NCBI GenBank assembly: GCA_026393835.1
Contig: JAPKZK010000019.1
Location: 1 to 64,000 of the forward strand
Length of the DNA stretch: 64,000 nucleotides
Origin: Candidatus Aminicenantota bacterium
Lineage (GTDB): Bacteria; Acidobacteriota; Aminicenantia; UBA2199
Direction: 5' to 3'
Below the pieces are notes generated by a model. The model worked only from the letters and a program-made list of their open reading frames with translations, was not told where the DNA came from and did no database searches. Each line of letters opens with the position of its first letter. The first letter of the stretch is position 1. Positions 53,374-62,347 of this stretch are shown here, one piece after another. The translations under genes and the position numbers were made by a program.

Positions 53374-53683
53374 ATTATGGCCTCCGAAACATCATTGCAT
53401 TCCTTATATTATAATATTTCCAGGAGAAATTATCAAACACCCTGACCATAAAGCTCCCCAAATAATAAATCCGAAGCACGCCTCACAAAGCAAAACCTGC
53501 CCACGAATTACACGAATTAACACGAATTAAAAACCTTGTCCACAGATTTCGCAGATTTACACTGATTTTTGTCTGTTTTTTTTGTTCATTGTCTTTTGAA
53601 ATTTGTTTGTGATTTGTGGTTTGTAGTTTGTGATTGCAAGAAAAATGATTTATAATATGGCCTTAAATATGCAGGAGGTTATT
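53374..53683. repeat. Intergenic repeat cluster (53.4-53.7 kb)
   Basis: No gene. It holds the 26-bp sequence shared with 42536-42561 (53460-53485), CACGAATTA at a 10-bp period (53503-53531), CAGATTT repeats (53540-53565), and GTTTGTGATT-type TG-rich repeats (53600-53640). AGGAGG of the next gene follows. Confidence 0.6.
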
Positions 53684-54436
53684 ATGAATAAAACATCATG
53701 TGCTTTCGTTATTTTTATTATGTTCTCCCTTTTGTTAGTCGCGGGGAACCGGCAATTCGATAAAGACACGGTCAAAACCGGGGGCGGCGACCTGGTCATC
53801 ACTTTTCTCGGTCACGGTACGCTGATGTTCGACTTTAATAAGGCGGTCATCTACGTGGACCCGTTTTCACGGGTGGCTGATTTCAGCGCTTTACCCCCGG
53901 CGGATTTGATCTTGATTACCCATCATCACGGCGATCACCTGGACCTGGCGGCAATAAAACCCATCCGGCAGGAGAAAACCGTCATCATCGGTACGCAAAA
54001 ATGCGTCCAACAGGTGGAAGGTTGTATCGTGATGAACAATGGCGATGCAAAAACAGCGGCCGGCTTCAAAATCGAAGCGGTCCCGGCCTATAATATCCTT
54101 CACAAACGCGAGAGCGGCGAGCCATTCCATGTCAAGGGCGAGGGGAACGGTTACATTATCACCTTCGGAGATAAACGGGTGTATGTGGCCGGCGACGCGG
54201 AAAATATTCCTGAAATGAAAGAATTAAAAAATATCGCAGCGGCGTTTCTGCCCATGAATCTACCGTATACCATGACGCCGGAAATGACGGCGGAAGCCGC
54301 CAAAGCATTCAGGCCGGGTATTCTTTATCCTTACCACTACACCGACACGGATACAAAGCGCCTGGTGGAACTGCTGAAAAATGAAAAAGATATCGACGTG
54401 CGTATTCGCAGTCTTTATCCTGCTGCCCCTGAATAA
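53684..54436 (+). CDS. Exported MBL-fold metal-dependent hydrolase
   Basis: About 250 residues from ATG 53684 (AGGAGG 7 nt upstream; the frame is open further upstream without a site). Signal peptide (5-22). The metallo-beta-lactamase fold has FLGHGTLMFDF, the metal motif LITHHHGDHLD (HxHxDH as HHHGDH), GDAE for the bridging Asp, and the late His in YPYHYTDTD. It belongs to the UlaG-like group (MBL-fold hydrolases acting on lactones, phosphoesters or lipids). Periplasmic; substrate unknown. Confidence 0.85.
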   Translation: MNKTSCAFVIFIMFSLLLVAGNRQFDKDTVKTGGGDLVITFLGHGTLMFDFNKAVIYVDPFSRVADFSALPPADLILITHHHGDHLDLAAIKPIRQEKTVIIGTQKCVQQVEGCIVMNNGDAKTAAGFKIEAVPAYNILHKRESGEPFHVKGEGNGYIITFGDKRVYVAGDAENIPEMKELKNIAAAFLPMNLPYTMTPEMTAEAAKAFRPGILYPYHYTDTDTKRLVELLKNEKDIDVRIRSLYPAAPE

Positions 54437-54569
54437 GAAAAAATAAACCTTCTCTCTGTGCCCTCTGTGTCCTCTGTGGCTGCAAAAGGTTTTGCACATT
54501 GTCATAACAAGCCCCTGCAATTCTAATTTCGCCCTCTAAAAGAAATTTCTAGAATGGAAGTTCTCGGGT

Positions 54570-54641
54570 TGAATGGATATTTGCATCCTTTTTGAATGCA
54601 AACTACCATCCTCCAAATCATTTTTATCACATAATATGGGT
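54570..54641 (+). promoter_or_regulatory. Upstream element shared with the subtilisin gene, copy 1
   Basis: TGAATGGAT-TTT---TC-TTTTTGAATGCA (31 columns, 27 identical to 61021-61051), exactly 17 variable bases, TCATTTTTAT, then ATAATATGGG. The spacing is the same at 61021-61093. It lies 55 nt before the LamG gene. A shared promoter or activator site is likely; which sigma factor is unclear. Confidence 0.6.
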
Positions 54642-54695
54642 GGAACTGCAATGCAGTTTAGAGAGAATAAAAAAATTAAAATAAGGAGAGGAAAG

Positions 54696-55448
54696 ATGAA
54701 AGTTACAAAAAAGTTAGTTATGTTTTTGTTGGTATTAGGAACGATTTTCCTGGTCACACAGGGGGCCTGGGCGGCGGAAGTGCTTTATGCACCGTTCGAA
54801 GATTACTACCTGGTTGGGTCGACTGTGTCCCCCCACACCACGGTATATGTCGCGGACAGTTCGCAGCAGTGTGTGCTGACACCATGGGCATGCCCATTCC
54901 TCCCAAACAATAACCCTCAACCACCGGTATTGTGGGTATTGGGAAAAGTTGGCATGGCTTTTGAATTTTTCGGCAATCAGTATATCACCGTGGACAACAG
55001 CGCCCAGTTGAATCTCGAGACATATGATTTTGCCATTACCTTCTGGGTGAAAACCAATTCAGCCAAGGCCTATAACAACATAATCGATAAAAGGCCAGCG
55101 CCAATACCAGCACCAGGGGTGGTCGGTTATGCCGTGTGTATATATAACGGTTATCCGCTGCTGCATATAAAATCCACTGCTTCTACCTGGAGAAATTATT
55201 TTGGAAATGCATCCAGCCCTAAGGTAAACGATGGTAATTGGCATTATGTAGCCATCTATGTGGAGAGACGTAATGCTGTCGGTGGAAAGATATACATCGA
55301 TGGCGTGTGCGCACATACATTCAACCCCACGGAACATACCGGGAATATTAGCAATAAGGAACCGTTATTCATCGGAAAGCACGCAACCTGGACCAATTCC
55401 TATTTTGAAGGTACATTGGATGAAGTGAGGATATTTCGTGCCCAGTAA
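54696..55448 (+). CDS. Secreted LamG/concanavalin-like protein
   Basis: 250 residues from ATG 54696 (AAGGAGAGG upstream). Signal peptide MKVTKKLVMFLLVLGTIFLV ending AWA. One LamG-like beta-sandwich with YITVDNSAQLNLETYDFAITFWVKT, DGNWHYVAIYVER and the closing FEGTLDEVRIFRA. These domains bind sugars or proteins outside the cell. No catalytic domain. It shares an upstream element with the S8 protease at 61174, so both may be induced together. Confidence 0.82.
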   Translation: MKVTKKLVMFLLVLGTIFLVTQGAWAAEVLYAPFEDYYLVGSTVSPHTTVYVADSSQQCVLTPWACPFLPNNNPQPPVLWVLGKVGMAFEFFGNQYITVDNSAQLNLETYDFAITFWVKTNSAKAYNNIIDKRPAPIPAPGVVGYAVCIYNGYPLLHIKSTASTWRNYFGNASSPKVNDGNWHYVAIYVERRNAVGGKIYIDGVCAHTFNPTEHTGNISNKEPLFIGKHATWTNSYFEGTLDEVRIFRAQ

Positions 55449-55486
55449 AAATTTAAAACGACAGGGCTGAAAGGCCCAGGAAGGAT

Positions 55487-55517
55487 GGGTAGAGACGTTG
55501 CGCGCAACGTCTCTACC
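55487..55517. repeat. GTAGAGACGTTGC palindrome
   Basis: GGTAGAGACGTTGCG and CGCAACGTCTCTACC form a perfect 30-nt palindrome. It resembles a palindrome that I recall as common between genes in cyanobacteria and other phyla. It may fold as a terminator for the LamG transcript. Confidence 0.6.
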
Positions 55518-55559
55518 TTCTTTTATTTTACGTACATTTTAAAAAAAAGAGGGGTTAAC

Positions 55560-55991
55560 ATGTCGAAAATATTGGATATTACAGTACAAAATAAATTTAA
55601 TAAAGAAAAAAGAGATATCAATGTCTACCACCATGCCGACAAGAGCGCCCATATTATCAGTTATAACAGCGCCTTCACTTTTCCCTTTAATACCGACGGG
55701 GAAGACGATTACCTGCATATCTCCATCGTTTACGGTCCCGGGAATTTATGGAAAGAGTACCTGGTAAACCTGCCTTCCTGGGCCGATTTCGAATTCTCTT
55801 CCGAAGGAAAAGTAACCATTACCCACCACGGCCCCAGGACCATATTAAAATTACCGCCCGGACCGCCCCAATGGCAATTGAAAATGACCGGACCCAACGA
55901 TCCCCCCATGGGGCATTCACCGGACCATTCACCGGATCATATAATCATCGGCGAGATTGAAACAAATACCGGGCAGCAATTCTCATTTTGA
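55560..55991 (+). CDS. Unrecognised small acidic protein
   Basis: About 143 residues from ATG 55560 (GAGGGG upstream; a frame open to 55485 starts inside the palindrome). Not recognised. It seems beta-rich in the first 100 residues (KILDITVQNKF, SAHIISYNSAFTFPF, YLHISIVYGPG). A Pro/His-rich tail with HSPDHSPDHIIIGEIETN follows. No signal peptide or membrane segment. No operon partner. It could be a small binding or structural protein; no function is proposed. Confidence 0.6.
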   Translation: MSKILDITVQNKFNKEKRDINVYHHADKSAHIISYNSAFTFPFNTDGEDDYLHISIVYGPGNLWKEYLVNLPSWADFEFSSEGKVTITHHGPRTILKLPPGPPQWQLKMTGPNDPPMGHSPDHSPDHIIIGEIETNTGQQFSF

Positions 55992-56045
55992 AAGAATTCC
56001 GGTGAACACATGGGTTCGCCGAGACGCTTCAAATTGCACCCAGCT

Positions 56046-56080
56046 AGACCCTATCCGAAAAGGTATTGCGCAGGACGCAA
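56046..56080 (+). repeat. MITE-like element, left-end fragment (56 kb)
   Basis: CTATCCGAAAAGGTATTGCG followed by CAGGACGCAAATG, the left end and first inner block of the 35.4-kb element. The rest is missing or replaced by the tandem array. Confidence 0.55.
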
Positions 56081-56140
56081 ATGTTAAGGGGTATTTTTTT
56101 TGTTTGTCCCCCTTTTCACCACCATAACACCTTCCTTTCT

Positions 56141-56460
56141 TGAGAAACTGCTTTCTTTTTTGAAACATGGCTTCCTTTTTTGAAACATGGCTTCCTTTTT
56201 TGGAACATGGCTTCCTTTTTTGAAACATGGCTTCCTTTTTTGGAACATGGCTTCCTTTTTTGGAACATGGCTTCCTTTTTTGAAACATGGCTTCCTTTTT
56301 TGAAACATGGCTTCCTTTTTTGGAACATGGCTTCCTTTTTTGGAACATGGCTTCCTTTTTTGGAACATGGCTTCCTTTTTTGAGAAACACCTTCCTTTTT
56401 TAGAAAACAGCTTCCTTTTTTGAGAAACACCTTCCTTTTTTAAGAAACTGCTTCCTTACA
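56141..56460. repeat. Sixteen-unit 20-bp tandem array
   Basis: Sixteen consecutive 20-bp units in perfect register. Eleven central units (56161-56380) read TGRAACATGGCTTCCTTTTT with only one variable base; edge units diverge (TGAGAAACAC, TAGAAAACAG, TAAGAAACTG). Because 20 is not a multiple of 3 and the unit lacks stops, every frame on both strands is open and cycles through the same 20-residue peptide. On the minus strand this is Lys-rich (KKEAMFQKRKPCSKKGSHVP); on the plus strand it is aromatic-rich. No ribosome-binding site or neighbouring domain supports translation. Confidence 0.85.
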
Positions 56461-56792
56461 GACAAACACGGATGGAAAAAAGTGATTGGTGATTGGTGAT
56501 TGGTGATTGGTGAATGGTGAGTGGTAAAAGATTGCCTGTCCCAACAGGGCATTTGAGGAACAGGCATTAATCGAAAAGAGACTCCACGATGAGGAATCCA
56601 TCGAATTAAAAAATGCGCCGGAAAAATCTCTTTCCCCACCAGAAAAACCACTGACAAGAAACCCGTAACCCTCGAGACAAATCGCACAAGGCGTCAGGCC
56701 TCCTTGAACTTTTTACCCGGATATGATATATAGTTGTTTTTAAAAGGCGAAGGACCCGGAAAACAAATCGCCTTGACAAAAAAAGGAAGGAC

Positions 56793-59700
56793 ATGGCGGT
56801 GTTAAACGTTTTTTTTACCCTTATAACGATACTCTCGGGTCTGCTCCTTTACTCACCCCCGCAAGTATATGGTCAACAAGCCGGTTTTAAATATTTTAAA
56901 AACTACGACCCTAAAGAATATAACAACCACTCCCAAAATTGGTCCATCCTCCAGGATAAACGCGGACTCATTTATGTAGGCAACCAAACCGGGCTGATGG
57001 AATTCGATGGGGTTTCCTGGCGCCCCATCGACATCCCCAATAAAACCGTACGTTCCATGGCCATGGATGACAACGGCGTCATCTATATCGGCGGAGATAA
57101 CGAAATCGGCTTCCTGGCCCCGGGACCCGATGGGACATTCACATATCGCTCCCTCCTGGACCGGTTGAAGAAAAATGAAAAAGACTTTTCCAGGGTATGG
57201 CGAACACATTCCACACCCGGGGGCGTCTATTTCCAAACCAGCAAATTTATATTCCGGTGGGATAACGGGCAAATGAAAGTGTGGCCGGCAACTATGGAAA
57301 GCCCTTTTGCGGCTTCCTTTGCTTGCGGGGGAAAATTATATATCCGCCAGGCAAACATCGGGCTCAGGCAAATGGTAAATGACACCCTGACCACCCCCCC
57401 GGGCGGGGAAACGTTTGCCGATAAAAAAATATCCATGATGGTTCCTTATGACCCCGGCGGCCAAAAACTGTTGCTGGGGACCCCGGATAACGGGTTCTAT
57501 ATTTACGACGGCGTTCAAGCAATACCTTTCCCCACGGAAGTGGATCATTATGTAAAAGAAAACCTGTTGTCTTACGGCATCCGCCTGTCATCTTCCCCCG
57601 GCGAGTTTGTCGCCGCCGCCAATAAAGGGGGCATCGTCGCCATCGATTCGCACGGCCGGTTAAAAAATACCTTTGCCAAAACCGGAGGACTGCTGGATGA
57701 CGACGTAAAATACGTTTTCCAGGACGCCCTGGGCAACCTATGGCTGGCGCTAAATAAAGGCATCGCCAAAATCGAATATGTCTCCCCGTTTTCTATCTAC
57801 GATGAACGGTCAAACCTGGACGGGTTGGTGCTATCGGTTGTCAGGGCCGGGTCGCAAAATACCTTATACGCCGGCGCCACCTCCGGCTTATATGCGCTGG
57901 ACCCGGGCGGTAAATTCCAACACATTGCCGGGGCGCCCGTCGACTGCTTTTACATACTCCCCATGGCCGATTCCCTGCTGGTCGCCGCAGGCAGCGGCGT
58001 CATCCAGGTTGAAACCCGGGATAATTCACCGCGGAAAGTAACCGGGAATTCAAGTTTTTTCTTGCTGCGTTCCCAAATAACGCCGAACCGTACCTGGGTA
58101 GCAACACGCGAAGGCCTGAGCTCACTCACCTTATCATCCACGGGCGCGGGCGCAGGACAAAACGGCCGCTGGCTGGAAGAACATGTATTCAAAGAAATCA
58201 CGCGGGAAATAAGAACCATCGTTGAAGATGAAAAAGGAAATTTATGGTTGGCCGGCCCGCCGGAAGGCGTGCTTAAAGTTGACTTTCCAGGTAACGGGCG
58301 TATAGGACGCGGCGGTAGTATAATAAATCCCCGCGTGACATGGTACGATGCTTCCCGGGGACTACCGGCAGGGGAAGTGCGCGATGTTTTTACCGCCGCC
58401 GGCCATATTATGTTTACCACCGGCAAAGGAATATACCGTTTCGATGAGAAAACCGGTTCTTTTCTCCCGGACAATACCTTCGGGGATGAATTCGCCGGAG
58501 GCCCAACCGGAAGAAGTGTTTTTCGCATCGCGGAAGATATGGACAAAAACATATGGCTCAATTCCAGCGGTAGAAATATCCAGGCCATCCGCCGGCGGGA
58601 CGGCGGTTTTACCATTAATAAAAGCCCCTTTCTCAGGACGCCCCCCGCCCAGGTGAACGTCATATACCCGGATGGCAACAACGTCTGGTTTGGGGGCCAG
58701 GACGGCCTTATCCGCTTCGATAAAACCGTAAAAAAGAATTACCGGCAAGATTTTGCAACCCTTATCCGGGAAGTCTCGATCGCCGGCAAAAGGGTATTTG
58801 CCGGGTATGAAGCAGGCGGCGGCGCAAATCCCTTCACCCGGGTTATCCGATACAAAGATAGAAAAAACTTTCATTTCCAATTTGCCGCCCCTTTCTTTGA
58901 GGCCGAAACCGCGACCCAATATAGAACGTTCCTGGAAGGGCACGACGACGATTGGTCGGCCTGGGGCCCGGAAAGTAAAAAAGATTTTACTACCCTGGAA
59001 CCCGGGAGTTATACGTTCCGGGTCCAGGCAAAAAACGTTTATGAACAACCGGGCCGCGAAGCCGTGTTTCATTTTAAGGTGCTGCACCCCTGGTACCTCG
59101 GATGGTGGATGTTTTTGTTTTACGCCCTGATCTTTTTTTCGGTGTTATTCCTGGCGGTCAAATGGCGCTCCGGGAAACTGGAACGGGAAAAACAAAAACT
59201 GGAAAAAGTAGTGAAAGACCGGACAAAAGAAATCGCGGAGAAAAATCAACAACTGGAAACACAGACCCTCCGGCTAAAAGATCAATCGGAAAAATTGAAA
59301 GAGATGGATAAAGTGAAATCCCGCTTCTTTGCCAATATCTCCCATGAATTCCGTACACCCCTGACATTGATCATGGGACCCCTGGAGTCCATGATTGCCG
59401 GCGCCGGCGCCTGTTCCCACGACAAAGACGGGCAGAAGAGCCTGAACCTGATGCTGCGAAATTCCCAACGCTTACTGGGTTTAATCAACCAGTTGCTGGA
59501 ACTCTCGAAATTTGAGAGCGGCAAAGTGAAATTGCAGGCGTCACGTCACAATATTATTCCCTTTTTAAAAGGTATTACGGCTTCATTCGAGCCGGTAACC
59601 GCTAAAAATGAACTGGATTTAACCTTCTACGCGCAAGAAGAAAATATCGCCATTTATTTCGATCCCGGCAAACTGGAAGAACTGATCTTCAATCTTCTTT

Positions 59701-60992
59701 CAAACGCCGTAAAGTTCACCCCCCCCGGCGGGAAAATCACCGTTGCGGCGGCCGTTAACCGCACGGAAGAAGAAAATTTCCCCTCCGGTTCATTGGACAT
59801 AACTATTTCCGATACCGGGCCCGGGATTCCCAGGGATCAACTGGCGCATATATTCGACCGCTTTTACCAGGTAGAAAATACCCATGAACATCATCATCGG
59901 GGTTCGGGCATCGGTCTCTCCATTGCCAAAGAGTTGGTGGAACTTCACCACGGGAAAATCGACGTCCACAGTCATGAAGGAAGAGGAAGCGAATTCATCA
60001 CCCGGTTGCCCATGGGAAAAGCGCACCTGGAACCCCATGAGATCGTCGAATCAGCCTCAGCCGGCGCGCCGGCGCCGGCGCCGCGCAAATTCCCCGCCGA
60101 AATCACGGCCGCTTACAGGATTAACCCCGATATTATTCCCGGGACAGGAGGGGACGCCGAAAATGAAGAGGTTGCCGCCGCCGCCGCAGCCGCAGCGCCA
60201 GACGACAAAAATATCGATCCCTTAAAACCCGTGAAGGAAATCATCCTGGTGGTAGAAGACAGCGCCGATGTCCGGGGCTACATCCGGGGGGCGCTTGAAC
60301 CCCATTATACCATAATAGAAGCAAAGAACGGGCGGGAAGGCATTCAAAAAGCCCTGCAGATCGTCCCCGACCTGATCATCAGCGATATCATGATGCCGGA
60401 GGCCGATGGCTATGAACTGTGCCGGGTCCTGAAAAACAACATCGCCGCCAGCCATATACCCATCATCCTGTTAACCGCTAAAGCCTCGGAAGAAAGCATC
60501 CTGGAGGGCCTGGAAACCGGGGCCGACGATTATATCACCAAACCCTTCAATACGAGAATATTATGCGCCCGGATCAAAAACCTGATCGACCTGCGCCGCC
60601 AGATGCAATTGACGCTAAACCGCGAAATGACCTTGCAGCCGGTTAAAATTTCCATTTCAGCCATCGATAAAAAATTCATTAAAAAACTGCAGGAAGTCAT
60701 AAAAGAAAATATCTCGGACCCGGATTTTAACATCGAGCAACTATGCAAAAAAATGGAGATGAGCCAACCCACGATTTACAGGAAAATCCATGCCTTAAGC
60801 GGCGAATCCCCTACCGAATTCATCCGCTCGTACCGTCTCAAACGGGGGGCGGAACTACTGAAAAATAATTTCGGGACAGTACTGGAAGTGGCATTCGAGG
60901 TGGGTTTTGCCAGCGCCGGTTACTTCACCAAATGCTTTAAAGAAAAATTTCACCGATTGCCATCCTCCTTCCAGGCCTCGGAGGCGGAGTAA
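56793..60992 (+). CDS. Hybrid two-component regulator (propeller-HK-REC-AraC)
   Basis: 1399 residues. Signal anchor (5-28); about 14 regulator-propeller motifs in two propellers (about 35-640); a Y_Y_Y domain (about 690-765); membrane helix (about 770-792); coiled coil; HisKA with His in NISHEFRTPLTLIMG. HATPase has NLLSNAVKFTP, DTGPGIP and GSGIGLSIAKELVELHHG. The receiver (about 1148-1265) has phospho-acceptor Asp in IISDIMMPEADG, and an AraC helix-turn-helix domain ends at EVAFEVGFASAGYFTKCFKEKFHRLPS. This is the one-protein regulator form known from Bacteroides polysaccharide loci. Ala/Gly linkers are encoded by GGCGCC-rich DNA, one inside HisKA. No polysaccharide locus is adjacent. Confidence 0.93.
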   Translation: MAVLNVFFTLITILSGLLLYSPPQVYGQQAGFKYFKNYDPKEYNNHSQNWSILQDKRGLIYVGNQTGLMEFDGVSWRPIDIPNKTVRSMAMDDNGVIYIGGDNEIGFLAPGPDGTFTYRSLLDRLKKNEKDFSRVWRTHSTPGGVYFQTSKFIFRWDNGQMKVWPATMESPFAASFACGGKLYIRQANIGLRQMVNDTLTTPPGGETFADKKISMMVPYDPGGQKLLLGTPDNGFYIYDGVQAIPFPTEVDHYVKENLLSYGIRLSSSPGEFVAAANKGGIVAIDSHGRLKNTFAKTGGLLDDDVKYVFQDALGNLWLALNKGIAKIEYVSPFSIYDERSNLDGLVLSVVRAGSQNTLYAGATSGLYALDPGGKFQHIAGAPVDCFYILPMADSLLVAAGSGVIQVETRDNSPRKVTGNSSFFLLRSQITPNRTWVATREGLSSLTLSSTGAGAGQNGRWLEEHVFKEITREIRTIVEDEKGNLWLAGPPEGVLKVDFPGNGRIGRGGSIINPRVTWYDASRGLPAGEVRDVFTAAGHIMFTTGKGIYRFDEKTGSFLPDNTFGDEFAGGPTGRSVFRIAEDMDKNIWLNSSGRNIQAIRRRDGGFTINKSPFLRTPPAQVNVIYPDGNNVWFGGQDGLIRFDKTVKKNYRQDFATLIREVSIAGKRVFAGYEAGGGANPFTRVIRYKDRKNFHFQFAAPFFEAETATQYRTFLEGHDDDWSAWGPESKKDFTTLEPGSYTFRVQAKNVYEQPGREAVFHFKVLHPWYLGWWMFLFYALIFFSVLFLAVKWRSGKLEREKQKLEKVVKDRTKEIAEKNQQLETQTLRLKDQSEKLKEMDKVKSRFFANISHEFRTPLTLIMGPLESMIAGAGACSHDKDGQKSLNLMLRNSQRLLGLINQLLELSKFESGKVKLQASRHNIIPFLKGITASFEPVTAKNELDLTFYAQEENIAIYFDPGKLEELIFNLLSNAVKFTPPGGKITVAAAVNRTEEENFPSGSLDITISDTGPGIPRDQLAHIFDRFYQVENTHEHHHRGSGIGLSIAKELVELHHGKIDVHSHEGRGSEFITRLPMGKAHLEPHEIVESASAGAPAPAPRKFPAEITAAYRINPDIIPGTGGDAENEEVAAAAAAAAPDDKNIDPLKPVKEIILVVEDSADVRGYIRGALEPHYTIIEAKNGREGIQKALQIVPDLIISDIMMPEADGYELCRVLKNNIAASHIPIILLTAKASEESILEGLETGADDYITKPFNTRILCARIKNLIDLRRQMQLTLNREMTLQPVKISISAIDKKFIKKLQEVIKENISDPDFNIEQLCKKMEMSQPTIYRKIHALSGESPTEFIRSYRLKRGAELLKNNFGTVLEVAFEVGFASAGYFTKCFKEKFHRLPSSFQASEAE

Positions 60993-61020
60993 CAAGGGTT
61001 GGATGACGAATGATGACTGA

Positions 61021-61093
61021 TGAATGGATTTTTATATCTTTTTTGAATGCAGAATACTAACACGTCACTCATTTTTATACTATAACATTGGGA
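61021..61093 (+). promoter_or_regulatory. Upstream element shared with the LamG gene, copy 2
   Basis: TGAATGGAT-TTT---TC-TTTTTGAATGCA, 17 variable bases, TCATTTTTAT, then TATAACATTGGG. It matches 54570-54641 in sequence and spacing and lies 80 nt before the S8 protease start. Confidence 0.6.
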
Positions 61094-61173
61094 TGAGAGT
61101 GGAAATATATGCGGCCGCCTAAAGCGCAAATGCATATATCCCAGGTTAAAAAAATAAATAGCGGAGGAAAACA

Positions 61174-62208
61174 ATGAAAAAACAAAACAGTAACGAGCCG
61201 GAAGTAATCAAATGTCAAACCAAGGCCGTCGGTGAAAATACACCCGGCAGCCATGATGTCGAGCGCGTTTTAATGACCGCATCGGAAGTGACCGATTGGG
61301 GTTTAAAAATGCTCTCTATTCCCTCATGGTGGAAAGAGACGCGCGGGGAAGGGATCAAAGTGGCCATATTGGACACCGGCGTCGCTTATAATCACCCCGA
61401 TTTATCCCATGCCGTCACGGCAATGGAGGATTTTACCGGCAGCAAGTGCGGCCCGGCGGATATGGATGGGCATGGGACCCACGTGGCCGGGATTATCGCC
61501 GCCCGGAAAAACCGCCAGGGTGTGGTGGGCATCGCCCCAAAGGCAAAACTACTCATCGGCAAAGTGTTGGGAGATAACGGGGTAGGCTCTTTTAAAGCAC
61601 TGGCAAAGGGCATCTACTGGGCTATCGAACAAAATGCAGATATTATTTCCCTGAGCTTACAAAACGCCGGTGAAAATGAAGCCGTCCATGACGCCATCAA
61701 AGAGGCTATAAAAAATGACATCTTTGTGATTTGCGCCGCCGGCAATAAAGGACCTCAAATCGATTCCGTCAAATATCCCGCGAAATACCCTGAAACCATC
61801 GCCGTGGGCGCCATCGACCGCAGGCTTAAAGTCGCGCATTATTCGTCCCGGGGAGACCAGGTGGATATCGTTGCCCCGGGTGAAGAAATTCTCTCCACCT
61901 ATCCCCCTAAAATCTACGCGGTCTTAAGCGGCACCTCCATGGCGGCCCCTTTCGTGTCCGGTATCGCGGCGCTGCTGATAGCCAAACACAGAAAACTCGG
62001 CGGTGAAACCCCCATAAAAACCCAGGCGGACTTGCTGGAGCACCTCAGGAGAACCGCCATCGATATCGGCTCTGCCGGGCTGGATCCCCTTTCCGGTTTC
62101 GGGCTGATCAATCCCGAAGATTTGTTGGAATACGAAGAAGATCTGCGGCTCCCTGAATTCATGGAACCCATTATATCCGCCACCCAGGGGTGGAGGATGA
62201 CATTTTAG
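61174..62208 (+). CDS. Subtilisin-like serine protease (S8)
   Basis: 344 residues. The catalytic triad is intact: Asp in KVAILDTGVAYNHPDL, His in DMDGHGTHVAGIIAA, Ser in LSGTSMAAPFVSGIAALL; oxyanion Asn in ICAAGNKGP. There is no signal peptide and only a short N-terminal extension (about 40 residues), as in intracellular subtilisins. GCGGAGG precedes the ATG. It shares a long upstream element with the secreted LamG protein gene 6.5 kb away, suggesting co-regulation despite the different cell location. Confidence 0.93.
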   Translation: MKKQNSNEPEVIKCQTKAVGENTPGSHDVERVLMTASEVTDWGLKMLSIPSWWKETRGEGIKVAILDTGVAYNHPDLSHAVTAMEDFTGSKCGPADMDGHGTHVAGIIAARKNRQGVVGIAPKAKLLIGKVLGDNGVGSFKALAKGIYWAIEQNADIISLSLQNAGENEAVHDAIKEAIKNDIFVICAAGNKGPQIDSVKYPAKYPETIAVGAIDRRLKVAHYSSRGDQVDIVAPGEEILSTYPPKIYAVLSGTSMAAPFVSGIAALLIAKHRKLGGETPIKTQADLLEHLRRTAIDIGSAGLDPLSGFGLINPEDLLEYEEDLRLPEFMEPIISATQGWRMTF

Positions 62209-62219
62209 CGCAATTAAAA

Positions 62220-62335
62220 TCACGCGTGACACGTGACGCGTGACGCGTGACACGCAGGTCCGGGGGGCTTATTAAAACCCGAATAGGCCCCCCGGCGCGA
62301 TTATGCCGCGGGGCCCCCGGATCCCGTGAAAATTC
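62220..62335. repeat. Repeat and hairpin cluster after the protease gene
   Basis: CGCGTGACACGTGACGCGTG-type tandem words (62221-62254) are followed by a GC-rich hairpin (62285-62320, GCCCCCCGGC with GCCGCGGGGC), preceded by AATAGGCCCCCCG as at 267-280. It probably terminates the protease transcript and the convergent one. Confidence 0.5.
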
Positions 62336-62347
62336 TTATTAAAGGGC

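Larger units (their letters stand above)
55992..56792. other. Intergenic region with tandem array
   Basis: Apart from the 20-bp array (56141-56460) it holds a MITE-like left end (56046-56080), GTGATTG tandem repeats at a 7-bp period (56482-56525), and a further MITE-like fragment (56531-56571). No gene is supported. The last 90 bp form the leader of the hybrid regulator gene. Confidence 0.6.

Noticed and set aside
55983-56430. Minus-strand Lys-rich repeat proteins across the 20-bp array
   Set aside because: Open frames follow automatically from a stop-free 20-bp unit; no start signal or conserved flanking domain. Kept as a finding about the DNA, not as genes.
56141-56460. CRISPR array
   Set aside because: Units are contiguous 20-mers with no spacers, and no cas genes are present. 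The 21-bp array at 35.2 kb is likewise too short in period for CRISPR.
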